Source of the DNA: Chrysopilus asiliformis
Taxonomy: Eukaryota > Arthropoda > Insecta > Diptera > Rhagionidae
Direction of reading: 5' to 3'
Length of the DNA stretch: 64,000 nucleotides
NCBI GenBank assembly: GCA_964034945.1
Contig: OZ035960.1
Span: forward strand, 30,310,368 to 30,374,367
Positions within the stretch are counted from its first letter, which is position 1. Each line of letters begins with the position of its first letter. The position numbers and the translations under genes were made by a program. The notes below the pieces were generated by a model. That model worked only from the letters and a program-made list of their open reading frames with translations. It searched no databases and was not told the DNA's origin. Below, piece after piece: positions 47,201 through 56,972 of the stretch.

Positions 47201-50200
47201 TAGCGATGTGCCGATTAGTAGCTATAATACTCAGGATACATATATTGACAATAACCGACAACTAGGGTAAGTCAATGATTGTATGTGTCCGCTGAAATTG
47301 ATTTAATCTTTTTATTATTAAATTGTTAGAATTGTTTCTTGAAACGGTTTCTGTTGTTTTCGTTTCTTTGATTAGTGAAATAACTGAAGTAGTTGAATCG
47401 ACAATACAAAATGACACCGCAACGCCTGTTGAAGCAGTCCCACCATTGGCTGCATCCGAACCAGTGGCTTATAATGGAGATGTTGAATATTATATCGCTG
47501 CATACCCATACGATTCGCCTGAGGCCGGTGACTTGAATTTCAATGCTGGTGAAATGATTATGGTTATCAAAAAGGAGGGTGATTGGTGGACTGGAACGAT
47601 AGGCACTAGAACTGGAATTTTCCCATCGAATTATGTACAAAAGGCTGACATTGGCGTCAGTAGTGATGCAAGTCATACGCAACAACAAACGACACAAGTA
47701 TGTATCGTAATTCCGTTGTGATTTGCCATTGACGCTTAAATTAATTTTTCAAAAATTAAATTAACATTTGATTGTGTTGGGATTGAAGTATTTCTTTAAC
47801 GAGGCAATGGTTTGAAACTTGAGGCGATTTCGGTTGATTCTGAAGAAATTAATACATTGATAGGAATTTACAGAGTTTTTCAGTTTTTTTTTGTGTTAAA
47901 TATTAAAGAGGGATTTGTTTTCTTTTGGATGAAACAAAACATTGTGCTAGACAATTTTTGTAAACATAAATTGAGGCGTTAAAAGCTAGAGTGGACCAAG
48001 CCACATAATCGAGTTTTTGAAGCTTTTCCACTTTTGTACTATTATTGACTGTAAATTTTTGGGAAAAAAAAATTTCTGTGGACTTTATTACTCAATGTTG
48101 AAATGTTCTTTTGTGCATCCAAACATTTTTATCTAAAAACTCACTCGCAATAGTGATTCAAACACAAAAAAATTCACGATTTCGACATGTGGGTTGGTCC
48201 ACTCTAGCTTTTAACGCCTCAATTATGGATTCCTTTGAAACTTCCATAGGATTTTATTGGTACTTTGGTCTAATTATGACTTTTTCCCAAAAAGGTTTGG
48301 CTCAAATATATAGTCAGTATCATTCTATGTGTGCTTGTTTCACGACACTATAATTTATTGCAGAATAATTCACAAGTTCTCGGAGATTTAATTTATTTCG
48401 GTGATTTTGTATGAAAAATCCCAGGAGACATCATTTGGAATGAAGACAAAAAAAATGTTAATAAAATTTTTAATAAAAAAGTAAAAAAAAGTAGAAATGA
48501 CCGTGATGTTATCATAATGTGAATTACACCAAAGATCTTAGACAAGTATAAAGATGTTCAAAATGTTGCTTCCAAGCAGCGGATCAAAACATCAAGCAGA
48601 CAAGATGAGGTCCCCAAAAAGAGTGAATCGCGCAAGCATATTCAAATTTCATTACCGGTGGTCGCGTCGTCTGGTGAACTGGTGGAGGGAGGGAAGTATG
48701 AAATCATTTATCAATGAACGACGGGTAGACGAGTAGAAAAATAATAATGCGTTGTTTTGCACTATTATTTTCTCCTTAAATCTTTTATTAAAAAGAGGAA
48801 AAACTAATTTTTTGGGCGCTGTATATCAGAAATAAAAGCATAAAAAATAAAATAAATATTTATCTCGACGGAACAGTGATTTCTACACGTTTACATCGTG
48901 TTTCCAAATAGTAATTTTTACGTTTATCTGACTTTGGTTGTACGTATTTTTGAGGTTCAGATGAATTAATCACAAATAAATTCTCTCCAAAAAAGGTTAA
49001 ATACAATTTTCTTGTAGGACCAACAGTCTTCGAGATACAAGTCGTCAAACTAATCGTCGCACAGAGGAATTGCGATTATTCAAGGTCAAAAGTCAAAAAC
49101 ATCGTAAATATCTTGCTTTGTATGGCATGTACGCATTTTTTGTGTTCAGATGAATTGCTCCTCCGAAAATTATCTACAAAAAAGGTTAAATAGAATTTTT
49201 TTGTAGGGCAAATAGTTTTCGAGATAGAAGTCGAGTATATTCGTTTCCCCACCACCATTGAGGTAGAATGCAAGGCGCGTTTTTAGCCTAATCCATATTT
49301 TTTCCACCTTCATTCATTTATTCTTCTTCTCCTTCTGCTTCTTCTTCTTCTTGTTGTTGCTCTTCATCTTCGATTCAGTGATATCAGGATTCAGTGATAT
49401 CAGGATTCAGTGACATCAGGATTCAGTGATATCAGGATTCAGTGATATCAGGATTCAGTGATATCAGGATTCAGTGATATCACAAGAAGCAGGATTTAAA
49501 CATGATTGACCCCGACAAAAGGTACAAACGATGGAGCACGGTAATCTAATTTTTCTGCATCCACAATTAGAACCACAACCTTTTGTGCAGTTTTAAAAAA
49601 CGGAATTCAGGAGTTCTTTCGGTGCTGGTGGAAGTAATGTACTAATTGGCTGCAAGAAATTGTTGTTAAATGCCCATCCCCACTGTTGAGGATCTAAGTC
49701 TTTTCCAAGCCAAGTTTACACCTGATAATATATACGATACAGATGGTGTTGTGCGACTCCTATTGTGGGTTGAAGTGAAGATAATAATTTAACTGCCTTA
49801 TGATTTTGCTTCAAATTTCGATATTTAGAAGAATTTCTAACTCACTTTTCTTTAGAAATTCGGCGATTTTTAGTAATTTTAATATAAAAAATATAGATTA
49901 ATTTTGCCTTTATATTTTTTTCAAACTGATACCAGAAAACGCCTCTTGTTTCTCCTATTTATGTCAATGTTTTAAAACAATGCTATTATCTTGTGTTTTT
50001 CGTGTGATTATTATTATTTTTTGTTGTTGTGTGGATTGTTTGATTAACAAAAATGTTTGAATTCGTGTTGTCATTCAGGAATCTGTAAACGGAACTGCTC
50101 AACAAATTAACGAGATCCCAAGTAATGATGATATAAAATCGGCTCAAGAACCAACAACACCATCAGCACTAACAGATGATTTGAAAAATCAACCAGAAGA

Positions 50201-51023
50201 CGTTGATTCAGAAGTTTCCCAAATTAACACCCAACCAAAGAACGTTGAACAAGTCCCAGAGACAGAGACATACAGCCGACCAATGTCGAGAACATCATCA
50301 ATGACACCTGTAGATATTATTTGATTGATAAAATTCCTATCGTATTGTTTTTTTTGTATTAAAACTGTTTTGTCAACTAAAAATTTTTTTTTGTTATCTT
50401 TTTTGTTTTTATGTTGCGACAATGTAGTGAAATTTCACTTTTGACTAAATCTATTTCTGTATTTTTTAGGGAATGCGTGGCAAGAAGCCAGAAATTGCAC
50501 AAGTTATTGCGCCATACGAAGCGACCAGTACTGAACAGCTATCTTTGTCACGTGGTCAACTGATTATGATCCGCAAGAAGACGGACTCAGGCTGGTGGGA
50601 GGGTGAATTGCAGGCGAAGGGTCGACGTCGACAGATCGGATGGTTCCCAGCCTCTTATGTGAAAATCTTGCAGGGTGGCCGAAATAGCGGCCGCAACACA
50701 CCGGTTTCAGGGAGCAAAATCGAAATGACTGAAACGATTTTGGGTAAGTTTCCGAAATTTTCCCACTGGTTGTAAACGATTAAATAAAAAAAAACGATTT
50801 GCAAACTTTACTCTCTGTTTGTCTTTTTGTAGATAAAGTAATTGCACTCTACCCGTATAAAGCACAGAATGACGATGAATTATCCTTTGAGAAAGACGAT
50901 ATTATTAGTGTTTTAGGTCGCGATGAGCCGGAATGGTGGCGCGGTGAATTGAATGGACTCACAGGGCTATTCCCCAGCAATTATGTTGGCCCGTTCGTTT
51001 CATCGGGTAAGAAGGCTATTTAA
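35246..51023 (+). CDS. Dap160: Dap160/intersectin, endocytic scaffold
   Basis: Scaffold of synaptic endocytosis that binds dynamin, synaptojanin, Eps15 and AP-2. Eleven coding exons: 35246-35409, 43712-44389, 44451-44875, 44932-45205, 45270-45417, 45479-45736, 46662-47266, 47376-47697, 50079-50309, 50470-50743, 50833-51023. They sum to 3570 nt, or 1189 aa. EH1 (about residues 8-95) spans the 8.3-kb first intron and has the Ca-loop [14 protein letters not shown]2 (about 284-375) has [13 protein letters not shown] Pro-rich linker lies between them and a Glu/Arg-rich coiled coil covers about 423-720. Four SH3 domains follow (about 770-830, 887-945, 1040-1105, 1127-1183) with the [24 protein letters not shown] and [10 protein letters not shown] pattern. 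There is no DH-PH-C2 part, as in fly Dap160. The start ATG has A at -3. An alternative last exon at 55342 is noted separately. Confidence 0.96.
35860..36360 (+). mobile_element. Mini-me-like repeat, second subfamily (Dap160 intron 1)
   Basis: It contains GTGTCCGTCTGTCTGTCCG, TAAACACCATAACTTTCGAA and ATTGAGCTAGAAACTTGAAA in the same order as the copy at 22.0-22.7 kb. The short closing part CACCATATAGAGTATTTGAC also occurs at 23.27 kb. Confidence 0.6.
36380..36655. mobile_element. One end of a hAT-like element
   Basis: The right edge read inward on the minus strand is CCAGGGATGGGAAACGTTAT, a hAT-style CAGGGATGGG terminus. Inward it has GTAACGAAATAACGAAACG-type sequence. The segment GTCTGTGGGGTCATACTTGA plus GAACTTTTC is the inverse of part of the 26716-28183 element. 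I do not find the matching left terminus. Confidence 0.5.
36656..39169. other. Dap160 intron 1, no gene seen
   Basis: AT-rich intronic DNA with short open frames only, none with recognisable domains. A doubled phrase TCTGTCGAAACGGGTTTTT occurs near 36841-36880. Confidence 0.45.
39170..39440 (+). repeat. Retroposon-like dispersed repeat
   Basis: The block runs CTTGCATACCCGTCGTTGCC, AATCGGTTCAGTAGTTTC, CAAGTCAATCGGTTCAGCCG, GTGAAAGAGGGACAGACAGA and ends TTTTATATATTAGTATGATT. Such a tail is common in insect SINE/RTE-like repeats. The inverse of its start occurs as a fragment at about 54.84-54.88 kb. Confidence 0.5.
39560..40480. repeat. Repeat-family copy interrupted by a TTAA element
   Basis: It starts TTACTTTCCTCTGATATAAA...TATTGTCTTCATGA and carries GTCTGTCGGTCTGTCC and AACGCGTTGAACTAGCGA, ending AGTTTTGTGTGGAACACAAC. 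It parallels 42080-42780. Positions 40080-40337 are a later insertion within it. Confidence 0.6.
40080..40337. mobile_element. piggyBac-like MITE, 258 bp, nested in a repeat
   Basis: TTAA at 40080-40083 and 40334-40337 bound inverted ends CACATTGCGTGCCA and (reverse complement of the right) CGCATTTCGTGCCA. The host repeat at 42.65 kb reads TTTCCTTTAACGGTT without interruption, so the TTAA there is the empty site. The 89-codon frame overlapping it has no domain. Confidence 0.8.
40481..42079. other. Dap160 intron 1, no gene seen
   Basis: AT-rich intronic DNA without repeats or frames that I can assign. Confidence 0.45.
42080..42780. repeat. Second copy of the 39.6-kb repeat family
   Basis: It begins TTTCTTCTTCTATAGAAAGAAAGTATTGTATTC, read here in two parts, and shares GATAGAAAATTTCTGATCAG, CTCGAGAACGCGTTAACCTA and GTGTTGATCACAATTGATAT with the copies at 39.6 and 26.1-26.6 kb. 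A ten-base phrase (CTCGGTTTTT) is doubled near 42535-42560. Confidence 0.6.
42802..43045. mobile_element. piggyBac-like MITE, 244 bp
   Basis: TTAA at both ends (42802-42805, 43042-43045) is followed inward by CACTAGATTGCCCAAG, identical for 16 bp on each side. A further shared AAAATGACTGCTTTT lies just inside. No coding frame is present. TTAA target and short identical ends are the piggyBac hallmark. Confidence 0.85.
43066..43422. mobile_element. Long imperfect foldback element
   Basis: The left arm has TGAAAGAATGTTGAAAGATA, TTTATCGGCAAACATCCATG and CCCAAAAGTATGCAAA. The right arm carries the inverse of each (TGCATACTTTTAGGG, CATGAATGGTTGCCGATAAA, CAACATTCTTTCACATATG). The arms are about 105 bp around a loop of about 140 bp. 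No target duplication was recognised. Confidence 0.65.
45792..45986. mobile_element. Foldback element, copy 2 (Dap160 intron 6)
   Basis: It is a palindrome of the same family as 21749-21932, starting CACAGAGCTTCTATAGAACA and ending TTCTATAGAAGCTCTG. The loop has an extra CTTTACGAAAG relative to copy 1. It begins 56 bp after the donor of the exon ending at 45736. The right terminus lacks the final TG, and no target duplication is visible. Confidence 0.85.
46060..46420. repeat. Repeat-family fragment in Dap160 intron 6
   Basis: Phrases TGTACAAGATTAATCAAAAAC, read with mismatches, and ATATGAATGTTTGGTCTTGA followed by GGAAGTTTCCAAAATG match the interior of the 24.8 and 12.0 kb copies. It is degraded and non-coding. 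Confidence 0.45.
47971..48222. mobile_element. TIR element, 252 bp (Dap160 intron 8)
   Basis: TTGAGGCGTTAAAAGCTAGA plus GTGGACCAAGCCACAT is mirrored at the right end by ATGTGGGTTGGTCCACTCTA and GCTTTTAACGCCTCAA. The terminal repeats are about 36 bp with one mismatch. No coding frame or certain target duplication was found. Confidence 0.8.
48930..49245. repeat. Two related blocks in direct orientation
   Basis: AAAAAAGGTTAAATACAATT (about 48990) and AAAAAAGGTTAAATAGAATT (about 49180) are each followed by TTGTAGG, then a TTTTCGAGATA- or CTTCGAGATA-containing block and AAGTCG. This indicates a degenerate duplication of about 190-bp period. Confidence 0.6.
49372..49482 (+). repeat. 16-bp minisatellite GATTCAGTGATATCAG x7
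   Basis: Seven tandem units starting at 49372, 49388, 49404, 49420, 49436, 49452 and 49468 lie in Dap160 intron 8. Only the third has a base change (GACATC for GATATC). A CTT-rich run at about 49319-49350 precedes them. Confidence 0.95.
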
Positions 51024-51912
51024 TCTCTATGGGCTGAAATTTGTCATCATAAGTCCATCATGAATGTTTATTGCGCTTTCTATTAGCATTATTACTAGTT
51101 GTGCGTTACAATAATTGTATATCAATCGGTAGGATGTAGTTATATTTTTTTTTGAGCATCGCATGCATTCCTTGTTGTTGGGAGATTTTTAAACAAAAAA
51201 AACATTGTAGTATAATAAAAACAAAACGAAACAGCTTTATTATTATTTATTTCTCGTTTCAAAGATTATTTTTTGTTCGATTCTTTAAGATCGTGAACAT
51301 TTGTTATTAAAAATTGGATTTTTTCAATTTTATTTTTCTCAATAAAATAGTAAAGATTTTTTTTCAAACTTTATTTTGTTTTATTTCACCTTTTTTTATT
51401 TCTTAGTAGTTAAGTGTTTTAGATCCTTTGCTGCTGCACTTCTTTAGGCGTGTTTGACTTGTCCGTTAATTAATCATCATATTTTTTTAGTTATCGATTT
51501 TTTTTCCACAGATTTGGTTAAAAGCCTTGTAAAGAATAAATATTATATTATTTTATTTTTCTGTACTATTTGTTGGTAGTGTTTTTTACAGGTAGATAGT
51601 CAGAAATAAAAAAAAACTGCGTTTTTTCGAAACGGATGTATTTGTCGAACCAACGCTCGCAAGATGCTGAAATTTGGGCATGTACAAAAGTAATAAAAGT
51701 AGCAGGATCACCTGAACTACCCTACTAGTGTATCTACCCTACTTGTCAATTGCCAGTATAATTGGGAATAAAGCTGAAAACATTTTTTATTCGACAATTA
51801 CCTTTACATTTTTTTTGTACCTTTCTTATATATAAGAACTTCAAAATTCATATAACCAAATTTCAAGGAGATAACATTTTCTACATTTTTTGATTTAACA
51901 ATTTATTACATA
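51024..51912 (+). other. Dap160 3' UTR and downstream DNA
   Basis: T-rich sequence after the Dap160 stop with AATAAA at 51341-51346, a plausible polyadenylation signal. No further gene is seen. Confidence 0.45.
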
Positions 51913-52635
51913 GGCCCCTATTGTGAGCTTCGTCAATCGATCGTTGAAATGTCAAATCGAAAAATCGGTATTGTGATCATCGATTTTATCGTTCGTGAAC
52001 GATAAAATCGTTCAGTTCGGAACGATGACATTTGTTTGATCGTTCGGTGAAGTTTATGTCAAGTTAGCGATCGGTGAAGTATTGCAATTACTTTTTTTTA
52101 TCAAAATTAGAGGCTAATAATAAAACGGAAGTATTTGTATACATTAGGAAATTATTAATGAGGAATATCTTGATCAAAACCTCGATCAAAAATCCAATAT
52201 AAAAATTGGTTGACAAAATGAAGATAAATAAGACCAAAGTGGTATAAAAATAATTTAAATAAAAAATGAACTTAAAAACTGTTTTATTCACATAGATTTG
52301 AAATATTGGTCAATTTAAAGAACTCAACATTCGGTGTTTAATATTTTCGCCTTGACGTTGGTTTGTAAAACCGTCTTCTGGTGTAATTTCGCTCATATGG
52401 CCATTGTCATCCCCCTCCTCTATGTTTTAAGGGAGCTCAATATTGTATTTTCTGCGTTGAAGTCATTTTTAAACATTAAAATAACTTCAACAATGTGAAT
52501 TCCAAACGTCAAACACTAAAAAATTCACAATAGCGATTGCTTGGACGATGAACCTTACGCAATACCAAATTGTTTTTCGATCGTTCCGGCCAACGATGGT
52601 CGATCGAATAGATATCGATAACCGCAATAGGCCCC
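51913..52635. mobile_element. TIR element, about 720 bp
   Basis: The left end AGGCCCCTATTGTGAGC and the right end (reverse complement) GGGGCCTATTGCGGTTATCG match imperfectly. The inner arms share AATCGATCGTTG/CGATGGTCGATCGAAT-type words and the left arm has a CGTTCGTGAACG palindrome. AT flanks both sides. It abuts the next element, two bases away. Confidence 0.55.
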
Positions 52636-52638
52636 ATA

Positions 52639-53274
52639 CAGTGTGACCTCGGTAAACGCAAACCTCGAACAACGCAACTCCTCGGTTAACGCAACATCTA
52701 AAATTTTACACGGTTGACTCAATAAACGCTACTTTCAAATAAGGTTGACTCGATTAACGCAACTTTTTTATAATCTGATAAAAAAGATAAAAAATAGTTA
52801 CAGGAAATCTTTTATTGACTTTATTCTCTGTTCCTTGTTTTTATTTATTAAAGAATGGCTGTTACAAAACAAGTCTGTGCCAACAAAAAAAAAAAACACG
52901 AAAAAATAAATTGGCAGAAATCGTACAATTTGTGTATGGCGAGATTATAAACTCTCAAAATGGAATTTTTGAATTGGATCATAATATTCCAGTTGAATTT
53001 TTTTGTGGCTAATCCGACTGAACTTTGATGTATGAAAAACTTTGTGTAAATACTTTTGTAGTATTTACTATTTATTTAGTATTGTAAATAATTTTGCAGC
53101 GTAAAAACTTCGTTACAAATGGTAGAGATTTCATCCTATTTTTGGAGGTGTTATATTGTTTAAGAATTTGTGTTTCCCTTTTTGACAGATAATGTTGTGA
53201 GTCGGTTAATGCAACTGACTCGGTTATTGCAACAGGCTCTGTCTATTATAGTTGCGATTACCAAGGTCACACTG
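52639..53274. mobile_element. pogo/Tigger-like MITE, 636 bp
   Basis: The left end CAGTGTGACCTCGGTAAACG and the right end (reverse complement) CAGTGTGACCTTGGTAATCG are flanked by TA on both sides (52637-52638 and 53275-53276). Subterminal copies of CTCGGTTAACGCAAC resemble the repeated binding sites of pogo-type transposases. No transposase frame is present. Confidence 0.85.
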
Positions 53275-53580
53275 TATTTTAAAAAAAAGTTATTTGAAAA
53301 TTTCTCAGATTTTTGTAATATTACTGTTTTTTTGTCGATTTTATGTTTACACAAACTCTCAAAAAATTATGAAAAAAATGTTTTTTCCTTTTAATGCATC
53401 AAATCTCACAAAATAGAACTAACCAAGGATCGATTACATATATCCACCGACAGACCGAATATTCTGTGATCAATTGTGTATATTGCATGTAAATTGGTCG
53501 ATTTTTCGGCATTCGGTATTCAGCCAAATACACTATTTGTTGCAATCCCAGTAAGGAAGGTACTATTTCATTCCACTAAG

Positions 53581-53873
53581 CCACGGCATACAGACAACCA
53601 AGGTATGCTGTAAACTTTTGATAGTCAGATCACTATTTAATGCAATCAGTCTACTAATTTACAAATATCTTATTTAAAATTATTGATCACTTTTAATGCA
53701 ATCAGTCTACTGATTTACAAATATCTTATTTAAATCGCACAAATTTAAAAAAAACCATCCAGAATACAAAATTCCTTCTGCACTTGACTTGACGAACTAA
53801 TCGGCACAAGTGACGTAGCAACGAGATGTCAGATTTGAGTTTATAGCATACCTTGGTTGTCTCTATGCCGTGA
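53581..53873. mobile_element. TIR element with CACTAAG target duplication, 293 bp
   Basis: CCACGGCATACAGACAACCA plus AGGTATGCTGTAAAC is mirrored at the right end (GTTTATAGCATACCTTGG...CTATGCCGTGA). The 7-bp direct repeat CACTAAG flanks it (53574-53580, 53874-53880). Inside, TTTAATGCAATCAGTCTACT and the next about 20 bases occur twice in direct orientation. Confidence 0.85.
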
Positions 53874-54029
53874 CACTAAGCTATATTTTCTTCAGATTTT
53901 CGGGATTTTTTTTGTAAAACAGCAAACAGCAAAGCCTACAAATGAGCGAACTTCACAATTTTGTACAATTTAAAAAAAATGAAGCGCACAAAAAACTGCC
54001 TAAGCATAGAATAAAACTACAATCGTTCC

Positions 54030-54240
54030 ATTTCTAGACCAAAAATTCCTGTAAAATTTTATGGCTCTAGCTGTATTAGTTTATGAGAAATCTTGTATAC
54101 AGACTCACAGAAAGACAATTTTGTAATAATGCTCCAATCGACTCAGGAGTGCTCGGAAAATGTTTTTAGGTAAAATTAAGAGGTCGAAATCTTTCATAAA
54201 TACAATACTTTATTATACTACGTATAAGAAAGTAAAAATT
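54030..54240. repeat. Terminal fragment of the TTTCTTATACG family
   Basis: It contains CTCCAATCGACTCAGGAGTG, AAAATTAAGAGGTCGAAATC and ends TACTACGTATAAGAAAGTA, the same edge as the right end of 24791-25837. Confidence 0.65.
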
Positions 54241-54299
54241 GTGGCGTAAACTAATATTGGTGCAAACATTTGCCACAGAAAAATCTTCTGACGTGAATT

Positions 54300-54625
54300 C
54301 ACATTTTAGAGCATTTTGCTAAGTCGAAAAAAGGACATTTCCATCATCTTTTTAGTCCTTTTGCGTGAAATATTTATGATAGTACTTTTAAATGATAGTA
54401 GAGCTTATTACCTTTAAAATAAGCTAAAACCCACCCTTCTACGATGATAACAGAAATTTCTGTGAATTTTTGAACGATAAATCCTTTAAGGATCAATTAC
54501 TAAAAAATTTGACGACGTAGACATATACATACATTGTTTGGCAATGTTTTTCAGCTCAAAATGATCTAACAGAATCCATTAACAGAATATCAATAACAAA
54601 TACACTGTTCTACACTGTTATTAAT
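54300..54625. repeat. Half copy of the CACTGTAGAAC element
   Basis: It shares ATTACCTTTAAAATAAGC, TTCTGTGAATTTTTGAACGA, GGATCAATTACTAAAAAATT and AGAATCCATTAACAGAAT with the element at 62643-63057. Only one half is retained, ending CACTGTTCTACACTGT. Confidence 0.6.
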
Positions 54626-54632
54626 AATAATA

Positions 54633-54757
54633 CAGTAGATTCGCGATTATATGAACATTCTATTATATGAACGGCTGTATTAAATGCATAGAAATTATTT
54701 GAGGTCTGTTTTATGAACAGCTTAAAATTTCATGTTCATATCATAGCGAGTGTGCTG
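54633..54757. mobile_element. pogo/Tigger-like MITE, 125 bp
   Basis: The left end CAGTAGATTCGCGATTATAT plus GAAC pairs with the right end, which reads CAGCACACTCGCTATGATAT plus GAAC as its reverse complement. TA flanks both sides (54631-54632, 54758-54759). ATTATATGAACGG is repeated just inside. Confidence 0.75.
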
Positions 54758-55341
54758 TAGGTCTTTATTTTTTTATAGTTATTTATTTATTATACAGTTA
54801 TTTCTGGTTCGATTTGGAATTCCCAAAACTTATGCAAAAAAAATCCGGTAACGACGGGTATGCAAGATAGTAATCCATATTTTGATCAGAGATGGAAACC
54901 GGTTTTCATATTTTAATTTTTAGGATCGAAAAATTTTTTTTTCCGTTTTCGACTCTAAAGTCTAGCACTTTTTTTATGTTAATTTGGTACCAAAAACACG
55001 TAGAATGCCTTCTATCAATCTTTTGTAAAAATCACTAAATTATTAAAAATTCGGTGAACCAAAACCAGAACCACACTCAAAAAACGTTTGGTTTGCATCT
55101 CTGATTTTAATCAATGTTTTTTTTTTTTAATTTTTGGTTTTTTTGCAATGAAAAATTATTTTTGTCTATATTGGATTTTTTTAACTAATTTTCATTCTGG
55201 AATTTTTATTATTGTGCACACACTTGATATCTTATAAAAATTATTACAAATAACAATTTACCGTATTTTGTTTGCTATATTTTATAAGTTTTGATGCAAA
55301 GTATTGATAAATAACTAAATGTGTTTTTTTCATATTTTCAG

Positions 55342-55352
55342 GTAATGTATAA
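55342..55352 (+). other. Dap160: Possible alternative last coding segment of Dap160
   Basis: The acceptor TTTTTTTCATATTTTCAG precedes GTAATGTATAA. Joined to an internal donor in the last exon (TCATCGG|GTAAGA at about 51006), the frame reads S-G-N-V-stop instead of S-G-K-K-A-I-stop. This is inference only. Confidence 0.35.
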
Positions 55353-56637
55353 CGCGTAATTGGTGCTGGCATGTAAATTAACCAAATTGATGCTATAAAC
55401 AATGCATTTATTAAATAACAAATGACAGATAAATTATATTACCGTATATAAAAACAACAAACAACCAGAAATACAAAGAATTAGCTTAAGATATGAGGAA
55501 TTCAAACAACAAAACGAAGGTATCTGAAATAAATCCACACATAACAATTTTTGAACATAGTGTCGCAATCTTCCCACAAACAAACAAAAAAAATCAAAGC
55601 TAAAAGAAAAGAAACCAATTGCATTAAAAGAGATGTAGTTTACATATTCAATGCCGTAACGTACATGAAAACATTATTATAGATAAAAATATAAATAATA
55701 AATACAGAAGATAAAATAAAATATGAAAGTTATATAGAGATCATAATCAAATCACAACCTTATCACTCGTGTATCATTCAAATACAACCTCTAGTTATTA
55801 TTATTATTATGATTATCATAAACACTTAATCTCATTAGATCGTTTATTGAAATGATGACAGAAAATAAATAAAATAAAAATATAAAATGAACCCAAATAT
55901 GCTGGGTAATAATGAAATAAAATTAAGTTTGCATTACGTTGAAGATTTGGGAATTAAATAAAACATGTTAATTATATATATTACAACAAATCATAAATTA
56001 ACTATTAAAATATAAAATGATATAAACAAAAATAAAAAAAAATTGTTAAAAGTTTAACGCTTATTAATTGTGTTGTAAGATGCGTTCGTAGCGTGTTATA
56101 TAAATTTATCTACGAGTGAAATTCGAAATATTTAAATAAATAAACGAATTTTCAATAGTACATATACTTACTATATTATGAAGATAGTTAATTTAATTTT
56201 GGGTTAGAGTAATAGATGCCGATTGCGATTATTGAAATACGTAAATGACACAGATATAAAAAAACGGAATAGCACTACGCTGAAATTATTTATGCTTACC
56301 TAAATCAATTATTAAGTCCGATGCTACTAAAAAAATCAAGCTATATTTATGTGCAATAGACGTATTGTAAATTTTAAAGAATCATTTTTGAATGTCGTTT
56401 TCAGTGCAGACTTGTATCAAAACAAATAACAAATGAAAATCTTAACAAACAACCACGTATATATGTTGAAAATTTCAAAATGAAACAAATGGTAGCTAAA
56501 TTCAAAAATATTTCTTTTTAATTTTGTTAATTCTCTTCGGTTAAAACTTGATCAGATTGAAAACGGTACCACAAACTCTAATGGACACTGAAGGTCTTCT
56601 GCTGTTAACAACGAAGCGACAAGAGAAACTTAGCCTA
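55353..56637. other. Very AT-rich, A-biased stretch
   Basis: Long A-rich, AATAAA-rich DNA without coding frames. It could be the 3' UTR of a long Dap160 isoform if the alternative exon at 55342 is used. Otherwise it is featureless. Confidence 0.35.
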
Positions 56638-56814
56638 AACCCCAATTCAGACTAACGATTGCGATTACGATTGCGATTGCGACTGCGATTACGATTGCGA
56701 TTACGATTGCGATTACGATTGCTCCTCGACCAATGAGATCAAAGCTTTTAACTTAAAGTGAAAGCTTTGATCTAATTGGTCGAGGAAGCTCAATCGTTAG
56801 TCTGAATTGGGCTT
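56638..56814. mobile_element. Foldback MITE with one-sided hexamer array, 177 bp
   Basis: AACCCCAATTCAGACTAACG and the inverse CGTTAGTCTGAATTGGGCTT form the ends, with TA on both sides (56636-56637, 56815-56816). The left half carries about 10 tandem hexamers ATTGCG/ATTACG/ACTGCG (about 56657-56720). An inner palindrome, TCCTCGACCAATGAGATCAA with its inverse, closes the fold. Confidence 0.85.
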
Positions 56815-56868
56815 TAGCTGGTAGGCCAGCGTTGAAAAGGAGACGAAAAAGATAGAGATGCAAAACTA

Positions 56869-56972
56869 GAGGAAAATTATTTACTATTACCCCAAAGTAT
56901 TTTTAATAATTTTTATCTTGAAGAACAGGAGGAAAATTATTAAAAATACTATGGGGTAATAGTAGATAATTG
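56869..56972. repeat. Short inverted repeat of about 37 bp per arm
   Basis: ATTTACTATTACCCCAAAGT followed by ATTTTTAATAATT is mirrored by AATTATTAAAAATACTATGG and GGTAATAGTAGATAATT, with three mismatches and a loop of about 25 bases. It lies about 60 bp right of the preceding MITE. Confidence 0.7.

Noticed and set aside
49372..49482. 16-bp repeats considered as a CRISPR-like array
   Set aside because: Units are directly tandem with no spacers; it is a minisatellite.
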